Shown: positions 10,296-22,943, numbered from the stretch's first letter. The stretch is DNA of 64,000 nucleotides from Parapristionchus giblindavisi (GCA_943737045.1 CALSFV010000303.1:186001-250000); one strand, 5' to 3'. Numbers and translations are program-made. Notes: generated from the sequence alone by a model not told the origin.

Positions 10296-11649
10296 TCAAG
10301 CCTTAACGCTGTTTGCCTTGATGGGCTCTACTTTCTCGGGTTCTTCCACCACCTTCGGTTCAACTTTCTTGGTTTCTTTAGCATTCTTCGGTTCTTCTTT
10401 CTCGGTTTCTTCCACTTTCCTCGGTTCTACTTCCTTGGGATCAACGGCTTTCTTCGGTTCCGGATTTTGAAAACCGATAACCTAGCAATTCGACCTATGA
10501 TTATTGATTTTGTCCTAAAGAGTAAATCAATACTTGTACCAAACAGTCATCTATTCATACGGATTTTCAATCAATAAATCCTTCACGTTTTCAATCAATA
10601 AATTCTTTTTTTTACAGTGTACCCCACTACCCTTCATTTCCAAACACCTTCACTTGATAGTTAGCATACTCGGCGACTCGCTGTTCCTGGAAAAAAAAAT
10701 CAATACTCCTAACAATTCAATCAATGAAAAATTCAATCAATCAATCAATACTTCATTAGTCATGTTTTAACTGATGGATAAATTAAATAAATAAATAAAT
10801 AAAATAATTAATTAATTAATTAATTAATTAATTAAATAAATAATATAAATAAATACCTTATAACTCATTTCGCCAAAGGTTGCCGCGTGCTCACTACAGC
10901 ACGTCGCCGCTACGTGACTCTTAAAGAGGCATACCGTAATCAAAAGTGAAAAAATCGATAATCAATAATACCGTACCTTTCCCTGATGATAATGCGCGGC
11001 ATCGGCAGTGCTCGTGCCAATCAGTGCCTTCATATTCTTCTCATGAAAGAGATGAGCGCCACCCTGCACTCACGGCAAATTCTCTCAGATATAGGTTGTC
11101 TAACTGGACAGACATAGGGAAAGGTTAGCTTACTCCAAACTCTCTCAAAAAAGACACGTTATATAATACTCTCTCGCTCGAGATTGTAACGGGGACTGGA
11201 GTAAACTAACTAAGTTGTCTCACATATGAGATAACCTGTCTCTAACTGTCGCATGTTAGATAACCTATGGCTCAAATATGAGAGAGTTTGCCGTCAGTGT
11301 GAATCGATCAATATTATAAAATGATTATCGATTGATTTACATTGTATAATACAGCATTACAACCGCACTTCCATGAATTTCAATTTATGCCATTAAACCA
11401 AACAGAAATCATTGTAGCGCTATATTTCATTACAATCATTTTTTATGAAGAGCACTCTCTAATGCTCATAGTAGACTCTTTTTTCGTGCTATAAAGTGCG
11501 ATCTACTAATCAATAAACTTAAAATCAATCAATAAACTGCCCCTAAAATCAATCAATAAATGACCCCTGAAATTAATAACCACTACCGTACCTCATCAAC
11601 GAGATCGACCAGCTGTACATTCATTGACTGTGCGCATTGGAAGATTGCA
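10296..11649 (-). CDS. Small gene of unknown function with a Glu/Lys/Pro-rich C-terminal tail
   Basis: Exons on the minus strand are about 11592-11649 (start uncertain), 10977-11063, 10857-10919, 10631-10686 and 10296-10481. The second to fourth join cleanly (DLVDE-GGAHLFHEKNMKALIG..., SHVAATCCSEHAATFGEMSYK, EQRVAEYANYQVKV). The fourth-to-fifth junction is in phase only if the fourth exon ends early, at a GTGAAG or GTGTTT donor rather than GTAGTG. The last exon reads VIGFQNPEPKKAVDP... and is a charged run of EPK/EKVE repeats ending SVKA and TGA at 10296-10298. The body looks helical. No family is recognised and the 5' end was not found. Introns hold a MITE and ATTGATT runs. Confidence 0.55.
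10783..10858. repeat. AAAT / ATTA microsatellite
   Basis: Runs of AAAT and ATTA units lie in an intron of the gene at 10296-11649. Confidence 0.8.
11066..11302. mobile_element. MITE with CACTCACGGCAAATTCTCTC ends
   Basis: Left end GCACTCACGGCAAATTCTCT and right end GAGAGTTTGCCGTCAGTGTG are imperfect inverted repeats. The interior contains further GATAACCT/AGGTTGTC inverted pairs. It sits in an intron, directly upstream of the exon beginning at 11063. Confidence 0.65.
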
Positions 11650-12606
11650 CTGCCGGTTGAACGAGGCTGCCATGTCGACGAACACTCACGAATCACTAGA
11701 GGAAGTGCAGAGTTGGAGAAGACTATTCCTGAAAAGGGGCGGAGTCAATCACGAAAAGTATGGAAAAGGAGCTGTCCAAGATTGGAAGATTTGAATCGCG
11801 GTATAACCGCGATTTAAAATTACTACACAAAATGAAATGGATATCTAAAAGAAATATTATACGATTTGTAGCATATATACAGTATCGGCGTAAAGTGATG
11901 AGACGCTTTTTCATTTTTTTATAACTTTTGATCCAGGAAAGCAATCAGGGTGATCTTTTGAACCAATGTAGAGAATTTATCAGGGAATATTACCATGATG
12001 TGTTGGTGTAATTAAATTAGTTTATTATTGCGAGTCACGGACAAAATACACTTGGTATTCGTTCATATAAACAATTTCTGCAGTTTGGAAGTTCATCTAC
12101 AAAGATCAAAGATCAAAAAACATGAAAATTTTAAAAAACCTCACATGCAATGGAATGCTCAATTCTTCCGTTGATCATCTCAGCTTTTCTGATCGCGACG
12201 TCGTCTATCTACGACGATTACATATAGATATTTCAACTTTGTTATTATATAAAATATACTTTTGAAATTGAAAATAATATAAAACAAACATTCTCCTGGT
12301 AGTAGATAGTATCATCAATAACGCCGAACTCATTCGCGATTATAAAGTCGTCCGTTTTCTCTCCAGATCTGATTTTTTAAATATAGAATTAAATTTTCTA
12401 TGAAAAAAAATCACCCATTATTCCAGACTGCCCTTATGTGGTTGGTTCCTCTGCTTCGTGAAGAGATTTCATACTGGATGAAATATCCATTTGATATGGG
12501 ATAAAACTTTCCAGTATAGCTGATTCGTGATCGCTCCGTGAAGTTTATCATGATCTGAATAAAAGAGAATAGTTTCTGAACCCGTTCGATTTATGTGAAT
12601 GCTTAT
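11650..12606. other. No convincing gene
   Basis: An open stretch on the plus strand at 11671-11793 (MSTNTHESLEEVQSWRR...) has no splice or family support. The rest is AT-rich with an isolated AAAGATCAAAGATCA near 12102. Confidence 0.3.
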
Positions 12607-12728
12607 TTATAAATGGACACCTCAAGCTCATTTGAAAATCTCCGCTCTGACCACACTCTCTAGCTTTCTCTGTCTACGAGAGTATTGCCAATGCAGAGAT
12701 TAAAATTAGCTTGGGGTGTGTATTTAAA
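12607..12728. mobile_element. MITE, GGACACC...GGGGTGTG family
   Basis: Ends AAATGGACACCTCAAGCT and AGCTTGGGGTGTGTATTT are inverted. The interior holds GACCACACTCTC and CTACGAGAGTATTG, both also present in the element at 57691-57811, so the two are one family. Confidence 0.7.
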
Positions 12729-13233
12729 GTGATAATTTTAACAACTATTCTAGAATTAAAAAGTAAGGAATGATGAGAACAGCCAATTGATTCGTATGCA
12801 GAATTTGTATTGAATGATTCATCAAAAATAAACACTGAGCGATACACACCCCTTTTAATCGTTAGCGTTATAAAAGAAGATTTCTTTTTTCCTTGTTTAA
12901 AAAAAACATTTCTTATTTTAACGCAATTGATAGATTTTTTTAAAATTACATATTTTATAGTGATTATTTCTGTTTTAAAAAAGTGAACAATTTCTTTTAC
13001 AATCAAATTGGGTGTCGTTGAGTTGCTAAGGGTAGATAATAATGAATAAATCAACAAACCAAATTCCGTTGAAAGATAGTAAGAATAGTCGAAAAGCGGT
13101 CTGTATGGTGATGGTATCAAACAACATTTGTGATTATGACTGGTCAATATACTGATAACCTGTCGTGTGTTAAGAATTCTCAGACTGAGTATTATGTGTC
13201 TTGATCATCTCCGGTGCTTCGCGGCAGTTCACC
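12729..13233. other. AT-rich stretch with a spurious long ORF
   Basis: The minus strand stays open for 157 codons (13147 to 12674) but the product is Ile/Lys/Ser-rich with no motif, and its end runs into the MITE. I do not call it a gene. Confidence 0.4.
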
Positions 13234-13554
13234 TTTAAAGGGAGAGTAACCTTTGTCAATATACTCGTTTAACTCGTGGGGACTCTCACCACGACAAACA
13301 GTTACAATGGTGGTAATAATCAAACGCATTTAGTAAGATTTGCATACATGGGAATGCAAAAGTTATTGAATGCGTTCATATGTTCTCTCATTCCTCCTGA
13401 TTTTGCATATCTTGAGAGATTTCCCTACACTAATTGATTCAAATTTAAATACAGGAGAGAGGTGCTTCGTGGTGATAGTCTGCACCTCATGAGGTGCCCT
13501 TTTCCAGGGGGGAATTAACACACTGCATTTGGCAATGGTTACTCTCCCTTTAAA
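13234..13554. mobile_element. Non-autonomous DNA element with TTTAAAGGGAGAGTAACC ends
   Basis: TTTAAAGGGAGAGTAACC at the left and GGTTACTCTCCCTTTAAA at the right are perfect inverted repeats of 18 bp, enclosing about 285 bp without transposase similarity. It is related by its ends to the elements at 8111 and 54604. Confidence 0.75.
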
Positions 13555-13969
13555 CGTGTAATCCATCTCCTCCGACAACGTCTTGTCACCTCTTGTGCAA
13601 TCTCACAATTTCTTCCTTACTGTCCGAACTTCGGAGTCTGCGACAATGTAAATGTGTCGTGACATCAAACATTTTTCCTTCGAAGGATTGTTAGAGTTGG
13701 CTAAATAGTCAATAGTTGCTAGGACCAATATCCGTATCAGTAGCCGAATATACCAAAAAGTCACAAACAATCGCACTACTGAACAGAAAGAAAAACAACA
13801 ACTAAAACATGCTACAATTTAGTTTTTGTATTGAGTAGCAACTAAAAGCATTCGACACCCTATTTTTAAACATGACCTTGATTGTTTGTTGAAAATGAAT
13901 TTATTAAATGATTTATCTGTTAGAGATTCACAAATAAAATAAATTAACAAGATAGTATTAACAAAAAAA

Positions 13970-16900
13970 TCATTTAACCAAGTCAAGCAAATCATTTGCA
14001 ATTTTTTTCAGTTCTTCTGAAGCAGAAGATTCGACAATTTTCCGAAGCGAATCCACTCCTCCTCGATCTTGCAACAATCTGAATTATGATATCATTAATT
14101 TAAAGTGCCGTCATGAATCGTTCCAGTCGAATTTTGGCCTATCTTCCCTGTCACTTTTGTACTGTTAAATAATAAAAATAAAAATAACAACAGTTCTCAC
14201 TTTATACGATTTGCCGAAGAAGCAGGATATTCACAGAGTATATGAATACGCCAAACTGAGAATAACTGTGCCCCTGGTGCATCATCACGGGATATCATTC
14301 TAAGTAGCATACAAAATCTGCAATGTTTAGATTTCACTTTTGAATTTTACCTAATATATCGTACATGTAAAAATCATTGTTTCATGAACGGTGTGAGTGG
14401 GTCTGAACGGATCAGGCCGATCAAGATTTTGAGCGAGCGATTATGAGCGAACCGAACATTTTCGTAATTTCTCTTTGTTTTCATTGTTTTTCTCTTATTC
14501 GAATCTACCATATTAAAATAAATTAGGCCAAAATATTGCCATTTAACCAAAATCATTGCTTGGACGTTGAATAAACTGTTCCGATTATACGCTGAATAGT
14601 TAGGTCAATTTTGGTTCATTGGGGCAATTTATTCAAAGTGAAAGCAATGATTTTTGTTAAACGGCAATATTTTGGCCTAATTTATTTTAATATAGTAGAT
14701 TCAAATAAGAGAAAAACAATGAAAACAAAGAGAAATTACGAAAATGTTCGGTTCGCTCATAATCGCTCGCTCAAAATCTTGATCGGCCTGATCCGTTCAG
14801 ATCCATTCACACCGTTCATGATACAATGATTTTTACATGTACGATAATGAATGACTTACCTTATGTCATCGAAGACAAATCTCTCACGTGGCATTCGGTG
14901 AACGGCATCGACCTTGCAATAGATGCTACTTACAAATAGATTATATACCTGTCTAACATGCTAGCCCAATGTGTATTCCAAGTCAAATTGACTCTTCGTT
15001 CTAACGACGCATGCTCATTTTTGGTGTCAAAAAGATCTTATAAAGATTGGAAAATTTCGCATTGTTTTGGACCATTTCTTCTATACCAAAATCTGATTCA
15101 GTTGATCACTCGAATGTTGTATATTCTCGCATGGAGCAGTTGAAGTGAGCAAATGAGAGAGAAGTTCCAGTAGAATGTAACAATTGACTGTATCCATCGT
15201 TTCGACCTTCCTTCAAAATATTTCTATCAGATAATTTTAAGCGTTCGACAGTGGTATCAACAATGAAACATAATCGATGTTTATGCTAGAAATAATTAAA
15301 GGACACATTTTTTACTTCCCAGGAGTCGATTTAATAGGTGAGAAATACTGCATACTGTTATACTTTTCGTGATGGCAACATAGCGAGCTGTTAAATTTTA
15401 ACTTTCTCTTTTGTGTTAAATTTCTCATTAATGAATGACTTACTTGAATAATTCAATATATTGAGAATCTATCGAAATATTTTCAAATTCGTCTCGGCCA
15501 ATTACGTTGATGAGAAGTTGAGTTGCCTGCAATGTATGGAGCGTCCAATCATTCAATTGTCGAAAAGAGCCAATGTTTATAAAATTCACAACATTTAAAC
15601 AGAAACACTTTGATTGAGAGCAAAGTTCTGAAGAAAATAGCGAACTTTTGGAATTTCAATCCAAATCTTTTGTAATAATAAATAAATATTTATCTCACAA
15701 GGGAATATTCCCAACTTGTCCTTTCCATATGAGATGGCAATAGCATGAATAGAATCAGTTTTCGATGCTAATTACGAATCTGCTTTCAAACATTGCCCAA
15801 TCGAGTTGGGGTTCCAGAAAATCGATATTGAAATTCGACTAGTTGATTCGAAAATTTACATTTTATCTACCTTATCTACTAAAGCACATCATCAGTTGTT
15901 TGGATAATTGATATATGAGTTCATGAACTCATTAGGATGGTTTGTATAGAAATCCACATGAATTTCCAAATCAACTAGACGAATTTCAATAACGATTTTC
16001 TCGAAGCCTAGCTCGATTGGACAACGTTTAAAAGCGGATTCGTAATCAGCTTAAAAAATTTTTTTAACTGATCCTAGTCATGCTATTGCCATCTCATATA
16101 GCCAGGACAAGTTGGGAGCATTCCCTTGTCAGCTTGGAAATAAAGAGATAAATATTTCGTATTCAGCTTTCCGTCCACTGATCAAACTATTCAAGAGCTG
16201 GATTTTATCTTGGTTCCGATATTAGGTAATTGCATAATTCTCTCTTTTCGTTCACTATCTCTTAAAAATCATCCAAATTGCACTAATGGTATGGAAAACC
16301 AACAACAAAAAACAAAAAAAACACCACCTCAAACATCCGACATTCCCCTGATCGAATGATCTCAAACACTATTGAGATAATATCATTCTGAACGAGTGAT
16401 GAACGAGCTATTAAACATTTCTCTGCAATGGAAAATCTCAATGTAATAGGCTTGTATTTAATATAAATATATATTATTTTCGTTGATATTTGTTTATATT
16501 GAGGAATTCACCTGTTAGTGTAATAAGTGTGCTTAGAATAAAATAGATGGGAGATGAATATAGTATAACTGCATCAAAGTCTTTACTAAACTCCCGTAAT
16601 ATTTCCATGAACACATTAACAAGTTTCGATTCCATTACTATTGACTCCATTTGAGTATCGTGCATCATTTGTATTGATCCACGTATGCATTGAGAACTCC
16701 TGCAACGAATTTTGTGAAATACGAAAGAATAATTTGAAGCTCTCTGCTCAGAAATGAATGATTTGATAGTCAAAGTTGTCTTGTTATATGATTTTTTTGG
16801 GAAAAAGATTCTGACCTTTCCATAAGAAAACGATTTGAAGTGGATTCCAATATATCAATCGAAAGAATAGTCATTCTACGCCAATCAATATTTGGAATAT

Positions 16901-19338
16901 TCTTAGTCGATAATAATGTGTGAAGGGTTGATAACTTTGAAAATAGTGCAATATTGGCTTTAAAAATGGATAAATGTATGAAAGGTTATCGAGGATTTTT
17001 GTTTTAAGTTTCAATATGTTTTTTTCTGTTCATATTTAAAAAAAAAACATACTCTCGAGCATAAATCGTGGTTGTAGTCAACAGCAGTGATGCATTTATC
17101 GGCAAATAATGACACTAAGTTGTGGTCGATAAATCGAAGATTACGAGATCTGAAATTAACGACTGTAGATAACTAGTGAGAGCAAAATTTGAGTCTGAAA
17201 TGGAGAAAAATGGAGATAAAAAAGGAGGTACTGACGTGATTAGATAATAAAAACAACATGATGTCGCGAGAATTTGAATCTCAAAACTTTTCGGATAATC
17301 TATCATTGCTTGCACACATAGACAAACGCTCTCGTTAATTTGTTCTTCGTCGAATAGATTTCTATGAGTCTGAACTAGGCGTGATGAATATCTTTAGAAA
17401 AGAACAAAACGAATTGACCAAACCATGTTAGGAATTTAGTTTATAAGAATTTGGTTTGTATCATTTTCTGAATCGCTTTTTCAAACATTATGCACGATAA
17501 GTAAATGGATAAAAATATAACCTTTAAAACGTTTTGCAGCCCATCCAAAGCTCGTATTGTGTCGGAGATTTCACTAGACGTCGAAAGGTTCTCAATAGAA
17601 TTTGAGACGAGTTTAGAGCCGATCACTATGGTGAGTGCTGATGTTTCATAGCTAAGAAACTTTTCTTCCACTCCTTCGAATACAATACCTGTAACATAGT
17701 ATTTTATTGAGCCATAAGAAGTAACTTACTGGAGAGGTTAAGTCGTGTTAGTCGCGGATGTTTGGCAATGATAGTCTGAATAAAAGAATCAAGGTCTTCA
17801 TCATTCCATTCCTCCAATGAATTGTTTGAAATATCGAGAGATCTTAGATTGGGCCAGAGACAATTATCATTGGTAGTAAGAATTGTGAAGAGAATATCAC
17901 CCATATTCAGCCTGAAGTTGACTGAATGGAGGAAATTCAGGTAAATCTTTTAAAAAAAAAAGTTTTTGTTCCTGGCACGAAAATCATTGACAAAGAATCG
18001 TACTTTCCTAAATTCCGTGTAAATTGCGTAACAGAAGAGATATCAAGAACTTCAAGACTTCTCAGATCTTGTAAAACTTCTTCGATCAAATCGAAGGATA
18101 CAGTACAGTTACAAAGATATAGAAATTTGAGCTTTGTAAGTCTTCTGATCGGTGAAATATCTGTTAAGTTCTCGCAATAAGATAAATCAATATGATCCAG
18201 TTTGTCCTTTATCTGAAATGTTTATGAAATTTAAAGACGCTTAATAGTGTATTTGCATGATGCAATTGAGCGTGTGATTCGGTGTAAACCTGAGTAATCC
18301 TATGGAGCGTATCGTCGTTGATTTGTGTCTGAGATAAGATTAATGACCGCAGATTCGGTAGCAATTTCATCTTTAATGGACAATATTACATTCATCATTT
18401 TTTTACAAAAAATACTCGCCGATTCTACTAAATCCTCATTAGTCATATTGATTGATCCTGTAAGATCCCAATGCATGAGGGTAGTACTGTTTATCGTAAA
18501 AGAAGACATTTCGATTCTACCCAGCTCTGAATTATATATTGATTATGTGATAAACTAGTGTGATAAGCTCTACATATTGGCACGTATTATACGACAAATT
18601 ATGTGTGTAGATCGAATTACTGATGTACAAACTGTACACGAGTTTACCCACCGTCATGGAATTTTCTGGCGGTTGATAGTCTCTGAAGTGGATGATCGAG
18701 AAGTACAGATAGAGATGATTCATCAATGACACAATCGGAAACATCAACCTTGAATTACAAAAATCGGCACTAGGTCGAATAATGAGAACAGACTGGATGA
18801 AAACTATTTGCATATGAGAGAAAAGCGCTAATGAATGGACAAAGTATGCAAATAGTTCAGACGGTTCGTATAAAACTGTTCTCATCCGACCTATTTCGAA
18901 AATCAACCACTGTTTTGAAACTTTATACGTCATTTATAATAATAATATATTTATCGTGTCTCGGACAAGAGAAAATAACGATATTCTATCTAATATGTAT
19001 GTATTGATTAAAAAACTAAGAACGACGAAAATGCTACAATATCTAGATCACAGCTTTGATACTATTACGAAAGATGTTGGGCGAATTTATACTATAGCAA
19101 TACAGTTTTGTAACACCTCGATATTATCATTTTTTCATATACATACCTCCGTAATTTTGAATTGATCCTTCGTCAGCTTTTTGATGGTATCACAATTAAG
19201 TTTGGAGATCTCTCGCAAACATCGAACAATGTCATTCGAAATATTTACAGGAAGCTTTGTCTCTAAAAATTGACAACCAGACGAAATCTTTTCAGACAAA
19301 CATGATCTCGTGATATCTTGTAGGATTAGAGCCTTCAT
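13970..19338 (-). CDS. ZYG-11/ZER-1-like leucine-rich/armadillo repeat protein, putative CUL-2 substrate receptor
   Basis: Seventeen exons join in phase: 19147-19338, 18652-18748, 18429-18526, 18290-18370, 18004-18212, 17730-17911, 17522-17688, 17232-17369, 17053-17172, 16816-16901, 16512-16699, 16328-16422, 15444-15526, 15087-15210, 14860-14948, 14201-14317 and 13970-14078. They encode about 724 residues, close to the 740-800 usual for the family. The N-terminal half is leucine-rich (LLPNLRSLILSQ, LDHIDLSYCENLTDI, NLRSLDISNNSLEEW). The C-terminal half is armadillo-like, ending in the family's typical APGAQLFSVW...LLQDRGGVDSLRKIVESS block. Family members are substrate receptors of CUL-2 RING E3 ligases, and ZYG11B/ZER1 read N-terminal glycine degrons. 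The first exon follows a TTTGTAG acceptor, so a short upstream exon may exist. Exon 9 uses a CACTAG acceptor. The assignment is by sequence pattern, not alignment. Confidence 0.85.
14358..14845. mobile_element. Foldback element in a ZYG-11-like gene intron
   Basis: Two arms of about 200 bp, starting ATCGTACATGTAAAAATCAT and its inverse, are highly similar and separated by about 70 bp. The intron splits the coding exons ending at 14317 and beginning at 14860. No ORF other than mirror ORFs of the arms is present. Confidence 0.85.
15684..16157. mobile_element. Foldback element in a ZYG-11-like gene intron
   Basis: Inverted arms start AAATATTTATCTC and end GAGATAAATATTT. They share CAACTTGTCC, GAGATGGCAATAGCATGA and AATCGAGTTGGG-like blocks. 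The arms are about 180 bp and diverged, older than the 14358 element. Confidence 0.8.
18770..18893. mobile_element. Short palindromic MITE
   Basis: Ends TAGGTCGAATAATGAGAACAG and CTGTTCTCATCCGACCTA are inverted, with GCAAATAG/CTATTTGC inside. It lies in the intron upstream of the exon starting at 18748. Confidence 0.75.
18935..19020 (-). mobile_element. LINE 3' tail fragment
   Basis: This is an inverse copy of 9410-9487 (CTCGGACAAGAGAAAATAAC against TTATTCTCTCTTGTCCAAG, plus the following ATATTCTA...TACATA block). It lies within an intron of the ZYG-11-like gene. Confidence 0.5.
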
Positions 19339-19339
19339 C

Positions 19340-20059
19340 TACAAATATACAAATATGAATATTGTTATTGAATAAGCAATGGCATTCATGGGAAAATGAA
19401 AAAAGAATGTGGTAAAATGGATAATGAAAAAGTTAACGCAGAAGGATACTGCCCTATTTGTTCTCGAGATGAAATTTCAATACAACTAGTGTCAACACAA
19501 ATAGTAAGTGGAAAGCGAGAAGAGCAGAGGAAATGATAAGAATTGTCACCATGTGAGAGATTATGAGACATATTCATCATCGATACAGTCACCTCTTTCT
19601 CCTTGTAACTCCTTCTTACATCGAGATATTATTAGACAAGAGTGGGGTTTTCATTGCACCCCACAGATTTAGGTTTTTTTATTATTAAAAAAATATTTTA
19701 GGATAATTTAATTATTAGAAGTGTGATACCACCTTCATCACTTTATTTGTATTGAAAATTAGTGTGTACTCTATGTTTATCTTGTGAAAAAAATGTGCAA
19801 CATTACATGAAAAGTGGGTAAATTATATCATGAAAAGAGTAAGTTTTATTGCGAAAAGCGAGGGCTATGCTAAAGGCAATGAACTTTGTCGAGTATCTTA
19901 TAATCATTTTGATCACAGGACCATCCATTCTTCCAATCATAAATCAATTCACTTTTTCCATAGCATTGTGTCATTGATGGTTCTGTCGTGATAATTTTCA
20001 TGTTGTTGTTGCATTCTATTGATTTCCATGTTTATGTTCCATTAATAATTAGAGGCATA
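19340..20059. other. Upstream region of the ZYG-11-like gene, no gene assigned
   Basis: A minus-strand ORF (19386-19592) might include a first exon ending at a GTGACA donor near 19554, but its phase does not fit the ATG exon at 19338, so I leave the 5' end open. Confidence 0.3.
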
Positions 20060-20337
20060 TTGTGCGTATAAAATGTACTTGCATAAGAAGATGACAAATG
20101 GTGCTAACGAACGGAAGTCATAATCGAGAGGCGATCGAGATGTAGCCTTCTACATCTCGCCCCGCCTCTCGATTGTCTCTCCGCTGCCTCTCTCTAACCC
20201 GGTTAACCTTCGCCGCGCGCTATATTATATATAAAAGAGATCGGCATAGTTTCTGAACCATGCAAAACAAGAAAGTCTCTTATGGGAGTGGTTGGCTACT
20301 CTCGTACCAAATAAACAAGTGTATTTTATACTGTCAA
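20060..20337 (-). mobile_element. TA-flanked MITE, TTGNGCGTATAAAATGTAC family (copy 1)
   Basis: Ends TTGTGCGTATAAAATGTAC and TATTTTATACTGTCAA are flanked by TA (20058-20059 and 20338-20339). The interior has a GC-rich hairpin (CTACATCTCG with neighbours) and ATATTATATATAAAAGAGAT. Homologous copies are at 31174-31432 (opposite orientation) and 51883-52098. A TA target and short inverted ends fit a Tc1/mariner-mobilised element. Confidence 0.85.
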
Positions 20338-20371
20338 TATGATGAAATAGGTGGCCTTCAACGCATGAGAT

Positions 20372-22943
20372 TCATTCAATTGTCGTGATTATTCTCCATG
20401 CACTTGTCTCGTTTGTTCCATGGATTACGATGTTCCCGTCGTAATACAACCAACTTCCCAATAGTGTTCCTCCATCAGTAGTCGATACTTGGATATTCTC
20501 AGTATTTCCACAAGTACATCGATAGGATGAATCTGTGCATTTAAATTCGACACGACTAGTTATTCCAACAAAGCTCTCATATGTTGCTGTTTCTGTAGAT
20601 ATCTTCTGAGAGCAGAAAACTTTGTAAAGGTAACCGTTGTGAATGTTTTCTGTCCCATCACAATACCATCTCCCGTCTTTACATATGACTTCTGACCTAT
20701 TGTAACATTCATGTATCACAGGTTCGGTTTCAACAATTGTATGATTTTCATTGCACTCTGTTAAATAGTCATTGAGATATCCGTTAACGACGACCGGCTT
20801 ATAGCAAGTTTCTGATTTATCAAGGCCGGACACACAATCCGTTCTTTCAATCTCGCTTTTTATCATCAGTTTGCTCCTCTCACTGTCCCCAAATATGGTG
20901 AAATTATCTCCATTGTACATTATACCGATTCCATCTATATATTGTCCATCACTAACTATGCTAATACTTCCATTTACACAATAACAAGTTTTGTTTGAAT
21001 CTAGACATGTAGCGTTGGTGTCTAGTATACCCAATCCGTTTGTCCAATTGAAAATGATGGGAGGTTTCAGATTATTCTCAGAGTTACTTTCAATTGCCGT
21101 CGTATGAAGGTTTGTACTTGGTTTTGTAGTATTTGCCATCAAGAAAGTTTCTGTTGTAAAAGACTCGTAGAATTCATCACAATCTATAACATTCGTCGTA
21201 GTTGGTATGCCAGAGGCGGTTGAAGTTGACGAAGACGCACTCTCATTAATGATGGATGCAGAATTCTTGTCGCTTATAGTTTTGGGTTCTTCAGTGGTTG
21301 ATTGATTGGAGATTGTCAAGTTCAGTTCTTCAATAGTTCCTTCTTGAGATCTACTGGAACTTGAAACTTCAATTGTTGATTCGTCAGATGTTCTCAGTTC
21401 GGAACTTGTGCTGTACAAATTATTAGTGAAACTGGATTCAATATTCGTTGATTCACTGAATTTAGTTTTACCAGTGACGCTAGAATTAAACTCAGTTTCA
21501 AACCTCTGATCAGAATTTGTAGATGCCGAAGTTGTACTTCTGCTCCTTACTTCCTTGGAATTGGAAATATGATCGGTTGTTGTAGAAGAATTTATAGCCG
21601 CTATTGAATCTGAGAGTGTTGAGTCCGTGTGATTGAAATTTGAAATGGTAGAGTTGTCTATTGTCGAAGTACTCTCGGATGTACTCGCAATCGAATCTGA
21701 TGTTGCCGGTTCTGAGGAATTATGAGCATGATCCGTAGAAAGGGTTGTATCAAAATTGTCGGTGGTTAGTTCATTGTCAGTTGATTCCTCAGAACTGTTA
21801 GAATCAGTAGTTCTCGACATGGCATAGGTTGGGCTGGATTCAGAGGCAGACGTAGATTCAGAGCTGCTGGAGCTTGTCTAGTGAAATGGTCGGTTTTTAT
21901 AGAAGTTGTTTCTATGGAACTTGTTTCAATGTAGTTTGTCCTTTCCGAAGAACCCAGATCATCATAAGGAGTTGTATCGGAGCTGCTTGAAAACGAGTGA
22001 GAACTAGAAGTTGATGAAGATAGATCAGAGGTCGAACCTAATTCAGTTATTGATTCGAAGCTACTAGAGTGAGATTCAGTTTTAGTCACTATCACGGGAC
22101 TATTTGGTTCATATGAAATGACACTTGTAGAGCTTATTGATTCTGTGTAGGTTGGGTCACTAAAGCTCGAATATTGAGAGCTTGCTGTGCCCTGTACGAA
22201 TTCTTCACCAGATTCAGTAGTAGTAGTAGTTTTATTGAAACTAACCGAAATACCTGTAAAAATATAGGATATTTTTCATTTTTACTTTGCCTTTAAACTT
22301 TTCAAAGACTAAAAGCATATATTCAGATGAATTGATCTTAAAGCAACCGAATAATTCATCCGAGATGGAAAAAACTAACAGATAAATAAAAGAGTTTATA
22401 ATAATATTTTCTTACTTTCATTTGTAGATGATTCCGAACACTTTCCATCAACACTAATATTATTCATTAATGCATTATCTTTCATTTTGAGAGTACATTG
22501 GGTTCCATTTAGACGAAATATTACTGATGAACATCTGTCATCACTCTGAATTATAAACATTTACTCTCTTTATCATACCATTATGACACAATTGATATGA
22601 TGATATGATCATCTTCGTATGATTAAACCTCGAGAAAGTACTATTTATGATCAGACAAATGAGGAGAAAGACTAGCAGGAAATCTAACTGAAACTATCGA
22701 TCAGACAGGCCTTGTTTCCATATAACCACCCTTTTAAAGAATTACCGTTAACTAACTACATACCTGACATTTATGAAGACAAATTATAAAAGATTTAATA
22801 TCATCTGGAATTATATTAGAATCTAGATGATCATAGCGAATACGAAGATGTGACTGAAAATAAAATAAGATAATCTATCCTTGTTAAGTAACTTTTACCT
22901 GACACATTCCGACCAAAAGGAAACATAACCATACCGGAAGCAT
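20372..22943 (-). CDS. Secreted Ser/Thr-rich, N-glycosylated protein with a PAN-like N-terminal domain; one apparent frameshift
   Basis: Exons are 22899-22943, 22764-22853, 22416-22545 and 20372-22253, with all three junctions in phase. The first exon is a signal peptide (MLPVWLCFLLVGMCQ). Exons 2-3 carry a cysteine spacing like PAN/Apple domains (IICLHKCQ, DDRCSSVIF, TQCTLKM). Exon 4 begins with about 350 residues rich in Ser/Thr/Glu, mucin-like, and ends with about 250 residues rich in Cys and N-X-S/T sites (TCYCVNGS, RWYCDGTEN, YRCTCGNTEN). The long final exon is open in one frame down to about 21875. It then continues in another frame whose Ser/Thr-rich reading (SSSSESTSASESSP) plainly belongs to the same protein. 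One missing base near 21873-21885 explains this. It is probably an extracellular or surface protein; the exact family is not recognised. Confidence 0.7.

Noticed and set aside
11671..11793. Plus-strand ORF MSTNTHESLEEVQSWRR
   Set aside because: 40 codons, no splice partner or motif, overlaps the presumed 5' part of a minus-strand gene.
12674..13147. 157-codon ORF on minus strand
   Set aside because: Ile/Lys/Ser-rich, no motif, runs through a MITE end, no splice or promoter context.
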